From: Ascaris suum
Lineage: Eukaryota; Nematoda; Chromadorea; Rhabditida; Ascarididae
Assembly: GCA_013433145.1 (NCBI GenBank)
Contig: CM024187.1
Span: 13,195,826-13,259,825 of the forward strand
Direction: 5' to 3'
Length of the DNA stretch: 64,000 bases
Within the stretch, counting starts at the first letter, position 1. The number at the start of each line of letters is the position of its first letter. Under the pieces are notes generated by a model, which worked only from the letters and a program-made list of their open reading frames with translations, was not told the origin of the DNA and made no database searches. Position numbers and translations under genes: made by a program. Positions 26,781 through 37,652 of this stretch are shown piece by piece.

Positions 26781-26912
26781 TTAAGCAATAAGATGCGGTG
26801 AACTGAACATTATCCCACACGTTGAAGCTACAATGAAAATCGTGAACATTAGAAGACACATCCGATCGACGACCATCGCTGCGAATTTCCAATCGTTCTC
26901 GGCTTGTTCATC
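26781..26912 (-). CDS. nAChR exon 12 (TM4 and stop)
   Basis: Starts [20 protein letters not shown], the conserved [11 protein letters not shown] entry to TM4, and ends FSSPHLIA with TAA at 26781-26783. Confidence 0.96.
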   Translation of the reverse strand, partial: DEQAENDWKFAAMVVDRMCLLMFTIFIVASTCGIMFSSPHLIA

Positions 26913-29900
26913 CTGAAATTAATTCCTTGACGTGTCAGGTAAAGCAGTCTCAAGTACAGAAATTGATATTGCCAGATGCGCTTAAAAGTGATTTTTCCTC
27001 ATGCTTCTTTCCTACTAGAGTTCGTTCCTCCTAATAAACAGTCGTAAAAAAATATGGCATTCCATGTTCCACGAAGAAAGTTGCAGCCCCGTTCGTTGAT
27101 GTCGATGAGGCCAAACGACGAAGAAGATGGAAAGAAATGTTTCAGTTGATATGAGACGGTTTAGGAGGAAGAGGAAAAAAGCCGGTATGAACATGACCAA
27201 AAGGGTCAGCTCAGCGTACATTCAAATAAAGGAGTGCTCGCTTTCCTTCAACGATTTCCGAGTTGGCTTCTTATTTATCTCATATTGTCAATGAGCTTGC
27301 GTCTGCCCAGCGATTATGTCTCAAAGCAATGTGCGTAATGAAAAAATTGATGTAATATAATATAATATAATATAATATAATATAATATAACATTACATAA
27401 TATAATATAAATATAATACATATAATATAATATAATAATGTAATATAATATAATATAATATAAGCAGTTCAGGTTACAGGCAAGGTAGAAAAGTTCGAAA
27501 GTAAATCAAAGCGAAAATTCATTTGCCACGAACCCTCTCTTCTTCCTCCATCCTTTTGCGCATTGCCTTCATGTGACCAGCAATATCGCGTAACTCAACG
27601 CAGGCCTTTTGAACACCTTTGTGCAAATCAGAGATTAATCCAGCTGCAACGATCTTTTGTAGAAATGATACGACCGCAGTGACATTACTGCTATCAAAAA
27701 AAAGGCTCTCTGTGGGTAGCTATTTGTGATGAAACAACAATAAGCTGAAATTATTTAGTTTGATAGTTCGGGCACTTTGTCACTTCACTTTTTAGCAATC
27801 ATCACTTTTTGAGGTAGGTGGACCGAATTCCTGCTGAGAAATGATCCGTTCCTAGAGGTCGAAATTCGCTATTGACTGTCTTCGCTTTTCTTTGTTAATA
27901 ATAGAAAAGCGATTTTTACCGAATAATTCCGGTTCGCTCAGCGACTAACGTCTTCGAAATTCATTCTCTCGCAAGCGAAATTCCGCTTTCGCTGAAAATC
28001 CTCCGTCGGGTAACCGACTGACATTTTACAAGCCCGTGTGGCACCAACCTAATTTCGGTTGCAACCGAATGCTTTCTGTCCGTTATAGGTTGTCACCTTT
28101 ACATCTGAACAGGATTCCTTAGTGAAGAGTCGGAAGTCTCAAGAACTGCAAACGTATCAAATTCCTTCACGCAGCAGAGTAGGGTGCATTATGTTGCAAT
28201 ATTTGAAATTGAGAGCGTAACACGAAAATAGTTGCTACGTAGGCGGGAATAAACGCACTTTGTTGAAATGGTGAAGAACGTTGCATGGAGAAGATTTAGA
28301 CAGAAAGAGATGCTCACGTATATCGAAAATATAGGTATAAAATATACGGATAAAATCGTGCCTCAAAGCAGTTCACTCATATGGATGGAATGTGGTAATA
28401 TTTATTTGTCTTCAAATTATAATGACAAGTTTGAAAATGTCAGTGGCAAATTAATACTTGGTGCGTTCCTTTGTCCGAGTTGAGTAATTTGTGTTTTCGT
28501 TCATAGTGAAACCCTTCTCGTACTCATATTATTCACTATAAGCTTTCTTCACATATTATTTCCGTTATGACAAAGTTGATGAGGTTTTCTGTTGGACTGA
28601 CTGATGCATGAAAGTTAGAGTTATATAATTTTTTACGCAACTAAGCATACTAGTCTTTCAATTTCTTTTCTTTTCTTTCCACTGCAGTTGACAGTTAGAA
28701 ACCTGCACTCATGAGAACTATTCCAAATTCGTTTAGCACAGATGGGCAAGCTAACTGGCTCTTATTACCAAATGTCGTTGAATTATTCTATGGCCAAGAT
28801 GGAACGATAAAATACGGTGATGATAGCTTATATAACACGAGATGAGAACCGCGAATGCTAAACGCCGCCATTTCATTTTCCTTTCCACTGTTATTTGCAG
28901 GAAAGATGTGACGCTAAAATCGCATAAGAATGGTTGCCTTTCTGCTAATGAGCCGTTTCTTTGTTCGGCCAGCGAGCTGTTGCATTCATTTTCCGCCCTG
29001 CAAGCAGTGCTCCTTTTTCATCGATCAAGAAGCCGTGTTATTGTCAAATTTGCTCATCGGAGAGAAGCGCGTACTGGCAAAGGAGTCGTTCATAGCCTTT
29101 CAACCGATGTTACTTCAGCTCAGCAACCGCTCTAACAGAAGAAACTGGTCAAGTTAACGACGTGACAAATCCACAGGCGATCTCCCAAGAGGAACTGGAA
29201 CATGAGATGCAGAGATCGAGCTCAAGAGAAAAAGGCAACTGGAACTTCACTACACTCCTCGACCCTGAAGAACCTACGGATGATGCAACAACACGGGAAG
29301 GCGGCGCTGTGGTGGTTGAACTGCGTAAAGCAACCGGCATCTCGGAAATAATAATTGGCAAAGTGTTCGTCATAGAGCCCACAGTAATGGGCAAACCCGA
29401 TCTCTCAAGTTATATCTGGAAGACAGTTAGTTGAATCGCAAGCATAATGCTTTTGAAGATGAACAAAGTGAAGTCTTTGCCATGTTGCACCCATGGTACG
29501 CAAATGTTCATAAGGATCTTACACCAGAAGAAATAACTGACGGAATGGAAAAGACCGACCGTAGCGGACGAACAGAAAAAAAATGTCGTTAAAGGAAAAA
29601 CGAAACGGGGAATAATGAAACTCGTTGCCGGAAGGAGAAAAAATAATTCCGGAGAGTGCAAAAGCTTGCTGAAACGTTGAATATTCATCCATAAAGAGCC
29701 CAGTGTTTTTATAATTATTCCTACAAAGTTTTCTCTCTTGGATTTCAAATTTTCCTTAAGGATCGACCTCCTTCTTCTTCGCATGTCTTTGAAACATTTA
29801 CTTAGCACCTAGCATCGTTCTGGAGGTGCGCAATCACATTTGCAGCTCTTTGAGTTTTGGTGCATTATTTGGTCAATTTCTTGATATACTTCTGCGCCTA

Positions 29901-32900
29901 TTTTGGATTCATTTGCTAGAATTTACGTCGTACTTTTCATCATGTGCAAACTGTTGAACTAAATAATCAATGACCTCTCCATTCCTCACAATCTCATGGA
30001 TTTAATTTCTGTGCTAAAAAATGTCCCCATTTTCCCTTCAATTAAAGTTTTGCCAATATCCCGCTTAGTCGAGTTGACGTTGTATATTTTATTTTGATCT
30101 CTCCACGCGACTTGTTCTGAATTGTTACTCATTTGGTTTCGTTATTGGAATAAATTTCGATGAAGACTGACTGCACTGATTGAATTAGATTCCTACTACG
30201 CTTGTGATAAAAATCTTTGAACGGGATTTAGTATGGAAACGAGAATTTGGTCCTTTTTGCCGAGCGAAAAATATCGGTCGACTGGCATTTTCTATTGCAA
30301 CCGATTTCTAGCTTTCAGTGAATTCCGTCAGTGGGTTATCCACCAAAATTTTTTAAATGCACTTGGTTGCACTCGAAGTTTGATTTTCATTGAAAGCCCC
30401 GGCCGAATCAAACTTCTGAAATGCATTCTGTTTTGGTTGTCTTTCGATGATGAGCGGACACCTTTGGCTGGCTATCGTCCGAGAGAAACTTCGATCCGTT
30501 ACAACCACTATTCCGAATAACATATAGATGATAGTTTTGAGGTTTTAATGCGCTTTACAAATTTTATTCGGAAAAGCCCACTGCGGTCACACCTGCATGT
30601 GTATGTGTGAGTTTATCGCTGCATGCCTCATATTTTCGCTCGCGAATGGTTGCAGTCTGAGGTAGAAAAATTTAATCGACATGATATATGCCGTATAGCG
30701 ACCCCATATGCCTTATTTCACTTTGATCAGTCAATTTTGAAAGAGATTGATGGATTAACAGTTAACTGTTCATTTAGTAATAAAGTATGAGTGGAAAATT
30801 CTTCCCATTGTTTTTGAAGTTTAAAACGACAGAATCAGGGACCTTCAGGTTTATCTGCTAGCGACCAAGTAAGTTACATCCCTGACATAATTCTTTTCCT
30901 TTCGACTGCCTTAGAAAACTTTCACAAACCACTGCTCGCGTAGTCATCTGAAAAGACATTTGTTACAATACTCAGCTTATAAAGTTCACATTAGCATCCC
31001 ATTATTAAATCACTTTATAAAACGAAATTATTCCATGAAAATTAAACTGACAGTGTTTTGGCGAAAGGTCGAAAGAGACTTTCTGCCCAAGCAATGAGTG
31101 CTGTCGATGGGACATATGGCTAGTATAATGAGGCACATTTACCGATTGCGACATTACCTGCAAAGTATTTTTGATTAGGATTACAAATAACATAAAATGT
31201 GCATTTCATTGTCGGATTTCATTTCGCTCACTGAAAATGTAGCTGAAAGCCGTTCTCTTCAAAAGAGCCTTCTTTTCGTTTCTAAAAACCAAATTTCTCT
31301 GAAAATCTATTTTCAAAGCAAAATTTGAGTAGACTGTATACTCCAACGATTTTCCCAGTCAAGCAAACTAGTTGAAGAGCTGAAACAGACTCACTCATAT
31401 ATCACCACCAATCGTTAGCAAGACCGACGCCTGTTGTAAGACTTTCTCAACTGTTGCTTCTTGATGGTGATAGCTAGTATGTACACAAAGCCTATACACT
31501 ATTCTGTAGGTGTCTGCCTTCTTTCGGCTCAGATCTACAAGCTCTGCTTCCTCCAACCAAAATTAACTTATACGTATAATAAACACACCTCGTTAACGTG
31601 GTTGCTGCTTTGATTGACAGGCAGCGACCCACCCATGAGGAGCTGTTCGGTCGACGAAAGTGAAATGGGGGTTGCTGTTACCCCACGGCCATCCGGTTCG
31701 ATGAGATGCTGCACAGGCTTCCCTGCCTTCAGACTTCTGAAATTTTCGTACACTTCACATGCAGTTACAAGATTTCGAGTAATGCAGAAGCGGTGGTGAT
31801 CCTAGAATAGAGAGCACGGCAACATTTCATAGCTGTTCCGTCGCACTGACAATCAGATATGACCGAAGTTGAAAAAGTAATAGTGGACGGGGAAGGGTTA
31901 GCATAATCACCATCCCTAGTGCTATATTTGTGGTCGTGACCTACCTCTTGGCATCAATGAATCCAAGCTGCCACTCACTGTTTTCATAAAAACGGTCGAT
32001 GAGTAGCGTGCAGAAAAAAGTGCTCCAATTTAATTTAAACAACGAACGATGGCTCTCACAGTGAACTTCGAAAAACTTATAAATTACTCATATGCCAACG
32101 CACATGGGGCAAGCACTGCATATGCTCAATGATAAAAACAAGTAACTACGAAGAAATCCACCTGATCAAAGAAAGGCTGTCGGAAGCCTCCATGCTAGCA
32201 ACGTGCAAATCCATATCACCATTGAGTGTATCGCTTAATCGTTTCAGTGTACCACATGAAAATGCTGTCACGCCTGGTCTTCTCATCATTAATAACCACG
32301 GCAACCAATTTAAGAGGCACTTCCGCAACTGAAAAATATTCTTTACTGTCGCATCATTTTACACTACGTATACCCGTATATACAGAGAGAGGAGGAGGAG
32401 GAATAGAGGAAGAGTTCGAAAGAGAGAGAGAGAAAGAGGGAGTATATCGGCTTCCTTTTGCTAATTTGGCATTAACACAGTGGATGTCTTGTAACGTTCG
32501 CTATATGTATTTATTTATATTTATAATCCTATTTGCACGAACTCTAAAGAGGAAATTTCCTGTTGCGGAACACAACATAAAGAAGAAGAAAGAAGCTATG
32601 AAAGAATAACGCCAACAACATACGAATGGGCTCATTTCATGCGTTTCCGGTTTCCTGTTATGTAGATTTAGAACGAGCACAGTGAAGACAACGCTCGCCG
32701 ATACGACCAGCATACAACATGAAAAGAATGCACCTGCAATTCTTCACTTCCATATGATTTTCTTTTCGCCCTACTTCGACGCTTCCTCTTCGATTATTAA
32801 GAGCGATTCGAAGCTGTGAACACAAGAACACTTGTATAATGACGTCGTCTGTTGAGATGACAACAAGTTAACATTTTTGATTAGCTAGTACAGACGTAAA

Positions 32901-35900
32901 ATCTTTATTGTTTATTGCCAACTGCATAAACTATCCCTAAATTCAGTGAATCTTCCTTGTCTTCACTGTCGAAACATTAATTTCAACTAAGATATGCAAA
33001 TATTGGCAAGATTTTCATTAAAAATTCAGAATTTTTTTCGTTGTTTGAATGCTTCAACTAATAAGCCATAAAGCTTTGTTCATCAGCAGGATCAAAGCAG
33101 CTAGCTTCCACTCGTAACAAAAGCAGGCTCCCCCTCAATTAAGCCCCCTTCTTTCAAATATTCCCTGCAATTAAAACCTTGGGAAATTTATAAATTGACT
33201 CCAAATGATTCATTCATGGTAATACGGTGAATAATATTTCTTTTGTAGCACCCTACTGAGGACAATTTAGCCACTAGGACTCATCAATTTGTTTACATCA
33301 GCGACAAGATTATTTTGGCTGTAACGTTGATGTGTGATAACAAACCGATGAGAGGGACGGCTTCGGATGTTGGTGGAGTCATTTCAGCAACCATACTCAG
33401 GAAGAAGCATACGGAGAGTAGTATTGTTATTTCTGAAAGCATCAACTCATCATTTGAAATAATGTAACGCCATAAATGCAAAAAATGGCGGAGAAGTTAG
33501 CCACTGGTGAAGCGACATATATTGAACGAATGAATAGAAATGAACAATATGAAACCGCCGGCTACTCAACAATATTATACACCTGCAGTGAACACACGTA
33601 ACTATAGAAATGAAAACGAAACTAACCAAGTGTGATCTTCTCGCCGGCGTCTGGTGGTAAAGTAAAACCAAGAACAGTCATAAGTGAAATTAATAGCGAT
33701 GGTATTATCAAATTCAATCCGTAGTATAAAGTACGTCGCTGGATGATGAAGAAAAAGAAAATTGCACAGTAAGGTTCATTCCCGAATTCAGTTCGCTCCG
33801 CAAAAGCAGGCGTCGCTGAAAATAGATTCCTCGACCACATAATCCTTGATTTATCAATACAAGAAAAACCCTAACGAAGTGGATGAAAGGTGCCTCTAAT
33901 CTCTTTTAATGAGAAAGTCATCGCATATGCTATGTTCAGACTTACCTTACTAACGTAACAACAAAAAAACACCAGTTATTTTATAATGTATGACCTGCTT
34001 CAGTTCTAGTAGAAACCCTTGCTCACTCTTCATATTGGAGCGTGAATTTCAAAGATTTATGAACATTTTGCTCCATTTTCTCAGTTGCCTTGCCGAGTTT
34101 GCGTCCTCAGTCAAATATGACCGCCTTGCATTAATGGACATAGGGGATTAAGGGGGAGAGGCTGAACGCTGGTTGGAGCAACTTTTTGCTCCGTAGTGAC
34201 CACCGTAACCCCGTAGAAAGTTCGGGAGATTTTCAAAGCATGAAAAAACCCAACGGGATCTCATTTTGCACAAGTAGAAATAAAAGAGTTTCTGCAGTTT
34301 TCCAACGAAAAACAAAGACAAATTTCTGGAAAATTTATTGGCCAAAACTTCGAACAGTTTCATCTACCAGGCCTCTCCAGCCGGCGCCCCATTTTGACAA
34401 TTCCCCGTTCACCCTACCACTCTTCTCCACTTCTCTTCCCCTCTTCGAAGCGCCAATGGTGTTCAATCTACCAGTGGCTTTTCTTAATTAGTAACAGTTT
34501 TTCCAGCATCACACTTCATGTTTACAACGTCGGAGCAAGCTCCAGCAGCGCACTCCGACATCTGCACCTCAAAGCAAGACTTTACTGTGGAAAAAAAGCA
34601 GTATCCTGTAAAACTCCGGATTCAGACTCTTCCCTCTTCAATGTAGGCTGCGTGTCTAAAGGAGTGGTTCACACGTAATCCTTCATGCTTCAAATGCAGA
34701 ATACCCTCAGATACAACCCCATCGAGGGCATCCTTTTCCTCGAATTCTCTTCAAATTCAGCTCTCTTCGAGTTCAATCACTCCCATTAGGGGATAACATT
34801 TCACATACCCCCTTCCCCTCCTTATTTCAGTCCCATTTCGAATTCAGACCTTTCCCGTTGAAGAAATTAAATGTTACATTCCTCATCGGCAGTAACTGAA
34901 TATCATAACTCTAGTTTCAGTGGTTTCCAAGTTGATATTACCGTAAATATAAAAAGGTAGGCGGATGCAGAGACAAATGCAAATAGATATGCGCAGATGC
35001 AATGCCGCAACAAAAAGCTTTTCAAAGAATAGTTTGCAAGAACACATGAGAAGGACGACACGACCACCAAAATGACTGTAGATCTTTTGAGAGCGACCAC
35101 TGACAGATTACATCGCTGCATTTGTGATATAAGTAACATGAGATCGAAAAAAAGCAATATGAGGAGATGAGACGTCTGCACTACTTTAAAAAAACGATAT
35201 TCCATCTTTCTAATGAATAAAAATTTATTTTGCCTGAAAAAGAAAAAAATTGGAAGCAAGCCGTGAAATGTGCAAAATCCATTTAGGGTTTTCCACTTGT
35301 CTCTTTAAATGTTGCAGAATTTGAAAAGTTTGCGTGACGTTACACAAGATTAGACTTCAAAGGTGAACTCATTTTCGGAAATCTTTAAAAATCCTCTCCG
35401 GAAATACATCCACGATGAACGAGAGTTGTGAAAGCAAATGTGACGCTATCTAATCTGTACTGCAAAGTTCTGTGCATACCGCTTTCTTTCTACCGTTCAC
35501 TTCACTCCTAATCCTGTCTGTTTCTCAACAGATATCCTCATCGATTTTAAATCTATCGCAGTGAAGTAGTCATTAATTCATGTGAGGATGGATAGTCTAA
35601 GCGAAGAGTAAATCATTCTGTTTATTGAGCACGAAAGTGACCAATAATAAGGTCATATTTTGTTGACTCTTAAAGAGAAATCTATTGTCTCCGTCGTTGC
35701 CAACAGCACTCAACTAAGGATATGATACTAAGCGCTCGTATTAAACCACAACTCTACCACAATAACACACCAAGCAAATTCCATTCGCCATTCGGCACAT
35801 AGTACTGTATATCCATGCTTGTATGATCATCGGTTTCACTGCTTCTCGAAATTTGCAGATCAATAAAATTACCACTATACGTCCACGATCCAAACTGCAA

Positions 35901-37652
35901 TCATTTCCCATCGTTGATGCGTGACAGATTCGTAACTCACAGACAGTACCATCACATCTGAGTATCATTCACGATAGCTATGATCAATTTTATTGTTGCA
36001 CACGTAACGAATTAGAAACCAATTCATCATATCTAACGTGATTTTTTCACCAGTAATATGCTGGAAATAATCTTTTAAAGGATGGGTTGAGAAATCGAAA
36101 AGAAGCCAGTAGACCCCTCTTTCAAATAAATCGCATGAAAAAATAAACGTAGCGGAAGTGTCAACTAATAATATCAACAAGGAAAACAATCGTAAAGAAT
36201 TATTAGTCAATATTTCACTTCCTACGAATTTTGGTAGACAAACGTTTGCAGAAAACGTAACTCACTTTTAAATGGCACATTTGATCGTCGAACGGAAACC
36301 AAGTGATATCGATTTTACATGAGAGTTTCATTATTCCAGGTGGCACTTGCATCACATCGCCATTATAATTGACGATATAGTTGACTGGATAAGTTGAATC
36401 GAAATTTTCATCGGCACTGAATTTTATTTTTTTTAATTCTTAGATTAGCCATTTAAGTTGAATGTGAAAGACCCTCAGGATGAAGTACTATTTCTGCCAA
36501 GACGTTGATCGCATTCCAAAATACCACTGCGATCTCTGATCGTTTCAAAACGTTTCGCAATTCGATTAATAGTTTCAAATTCGGTACAAAGCGTATGCAA
36601 TAGTATGAAGTGTACGTATCGTTCACCTGTTATACAGAAGGACGTCAGGCTTCCAGATGGCGTCTGCTGTACCTGGGATACGAATGTCCTTAATGTTACC
36701 GTACTCTTGAGGATCCCAACGCAGTTTATAGTCATTCCAAACCTGATTATTTCACATTCAAGGAAGTGAGCAAATGAGATTAATAGAACGAACTTCCACA
36801 CAGAAAAAATTCGTCTGATCAAACACGCACTGAACCACACCACAAAGTTTCAGTAAAAGACGATCGATGAAAAAGAATTTACGCAATAAAGATGGCAACA
36901 GTTTGTATGTATACTAGTAGAAGGAAAAGTTATATGAGAATAATGAGAGCGAGAACGAAGTTCTAAAAGTGGTGAGTCGCTTTAGAATCATTTTCATTGC
37001 CTTCCAAGTTGTAACTCTTCAAAGAGAACCATCTAAGAACAAGGCATTCCTTGAAAACAGCAACAGAAACAACGCTTACGTATTCTATCCATGCCACTAG
37101 TGTTACCACCTGGTTCTTTTCATCCTGCAAATAAACATTTTCATTTTACAGACCGCCTATGTTTTTCTCAAATCTTTTCATATGGGCTGTCGGTCAATGA
37201 CTCCACCTTTCAACAGCCAAAATAAGATGTTCTCGACTCCAGCTAAGGTCGTATCATATCTCCAATTTTCTTCTATAACAAAAGGTAATCTTAACTTATT
37301 TCAATGAATCAAAATAATCCAAGAGTTCTTAATACTGCAAAACAATTTAATACAATTCCTTGCACTCTTCGATGATTCTGTATAAGACTGTGCATGTTCG
37401 TATTTTCCTAATAGAGGTTTACGTCGAAAAACCGGAAAAGCGATTAAGTTAACGAACCACATCGAGGATTTGCTGTAGATATAGCTTCATACTGACATTA
37501 AGCGGTAGTGAACTATTCGAAACGGGTCTCTCCAGTGGGTCATAATTCTGCCGCAAATCCCTTAATAGTCGATATTCCTCCTCACTCGCTAATGTGAACC
37601 ATCGTAAATAAACATACAGACACAACAATATCCTCACTAGAAGATCGCCCAT
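26781..37652 (-). CDS. Nicotinic acetylcholine receptor subunit, non-alpha type (12 exons, complete)
   Basis: Subunit of a pentameric, plasma-membrane, acetylcholine-gated cation channel. Twelve exons (listed separately) splice with matching phase at every junction into 1,584 bp, 527 residues, normal for the family. Order: signal peptide (1-23); extracellular ligand domain with WKPDVLLYN (loop A) and FGSWTYS (loop B); a Cys-loop with exactly 13 residues between C152 and C166; TM1 ~240-262; pore-lining TM2 ~270-291 after GEK; TM3 ~304-327; intracellular loop ~328-490; TM4 ~495-520. GEK before TM2 (Glu at -1', no Pro-Ala insertion) is the cation-selective signature. Loop C lacks the adjacent cysteine pair that defines alpha subunits, so it probably needs an alpha partner. 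Overall it resembles the nematode ACR-16/alpha-7-like group, which includes non-alpha members such as ACR-14, ACR-9 and EAT-2; I cannot choose the orthologue. Pore position 4' is Glu274, unlike the Gly of vertebrate alpha-7. An AATAAA lies 28 bp past the stop. Confidence 0.95.
27352..27463. repeat. (TATAA)n pentanucleotide microsatellite
   Basis: About 110 bp of near-perfect TATAA repeats with a few interruptions (cattaca, taatg), in the last intron of the receptor gene between exons 11 and 12. Confidence 0.97.
27534..27653 (-). CDS. nAChR exon 11 (pre-TM4 helix)
   Basis: Encodes [20 protein letters not shown] and an amphipathic helix ending [10 protein letters not shown], typical of the segment before TM4. 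Phase 0 at both ends, donor gttcgt as in exon 1. The acceptor (acaaaag) is weak, so the 5' edge may shift. The preceding intron is 3.9 kb; an extra small exon there is possible. Confidence 0.8.
28054..28069. other. 16-bp perfect palindrome
   Basis: ttcggttgcaaccgaa is its own reverse complement. It lies in nAChR intron 10, about 1 kb from R1 copy B, in a stretch whose words (cttttaccgaat-like, ttgcaaccga) recur near 16,400-16,440 and 30,285. Confidence 0.7.
29040..30300 (+). repeat. Dispersed repeat R1, copy B (internally deleted), inside nAChR intron 10
   Basis: Contiguous counterpart of the two halves of copy A; the 2.0 kb between 13,745 and 15,745 is missing at about 29,660. It lies antisense to the receptor gene within its 3.9-kb intron. 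It carries the [10 protein letters not shown] frame at 29,162-29,434. Confidence 0.88.
31589..31736 (-). CDS. nAChR exon 10 (intracellular loop)
   Basis: The acceptor aaaatttcag fits the two-base phase left by exon 9; reads [19 protein letters not shown] and ends in NHVNE before donor gtgtgt. The sequence is poorly conserved, so the assignment rests on phase, splice sites and position. Confidence 0.75.
32162..32328 (-). CDS. nAChR exon 9 (start of intracellular loop)
   Basis: Begins [19 protein letters not shown], the amphipathic segment conserved after TM3, then a variable stretch. Ends with two spare bases at donor gtggat. Confidence 0.88.
32624..32733 (-). CDS. nAChR exon 8 (TM3)
   Basis: Encodes [20 protein letters not shown] (TM3) and the conserved [16 protein letters not shown] that opens the cytoplasmic loop. 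Acceptor ttgcag, donor gtatgt, phase 0 at the end. Confidence 0.94.
33346..33432 (-). CDS. nAChR exon 7 (TM2 pore)
   Basis: Encodes [20 protein letters not shown], the pore helix, then TSEAVPLIG. Position 9' is the conserved Leu279 gate; 4' is Glu274, whose codon spans the exon 6/7 junction. 87 bp. Confidence 0.95.
33627..33815 (-). CDS. nAChR exon 6 (loop C tip and TM1)
   Basis: Reads [19 protein letters not shown], then [16 protein letters not shown] (TM1) and [12 protein letters not shown]. The loop C tip has a single Cys227 and no CC pair, so this is a non-alpha subunit. A run of phenylalanines (about 230-233) replaces the usual VELYF-type beta-10 strand. Intron 5 before it is about 2 kb. 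Confidence 0.95.
35771..35894 (-). CDS. nAChR exon 5 (loop B to loop C)
   Basis: Starts [15 protein letters not shown] and ends [11 protein letters not shown], the two strands leading into loop C. 124 bp, one spare G joined to exon 6. Confidence 0.95.
36266..36416 (-). CDS. nAChR exon 4 (Cys-loop)
   Basis: Encodes the region up to the signature Cys-loop [15 protein letters not shown], with 13 residues between the cysteines and the canonical WFPFD core. Donor gtgagt, phase 0. Confidence 0.96.
36627..36742 (-). CDS. nAChR exon 3 (loop A)
   Basis: Encodes [15 protein letters not shown] through the loop A motif WKPDVLLYN. 116 bp, ending with two spare bases that are completed by the first base of exon 4 to a Ser codon. 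Confidence 0.95.
37080..37124 (-). CDS. nAChR exon 2
   Basis: A 45-bp micro-exon encoding [15 protein letters not shown], the beta-1/beta-2 region of the ligand domain. Acceptor tttgcag, donor gtaagc, phase 0 at both ends. Too short for an ORF scan; found by homology and phase. Confidence 0.95.
37458..37652 (-). CDS. nAChR exon 1: signal peptide and start of ligand domain
   Basis: ATG at 37652 opens [18 protein letters not shown], a hydrophobic signal peptide, followed by [20 protein letters not shown], the conserved start of mature nicotinic subunits. 65 codons, ending phase 0 at donor gttcgt. A possible tatag acceptor lies 6 bp before the ATG and could take a 5' leader or spliced leader; that is inference. 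Confidence 0.93.

Noticed and set aside
36475..36843. 122-codon minus-strand frame over nAChR exon 3
   Set aside because: Wrong frame: the real exon (36627-36742) reads [11 protein letters not shown] in another frame with matching splice sites.
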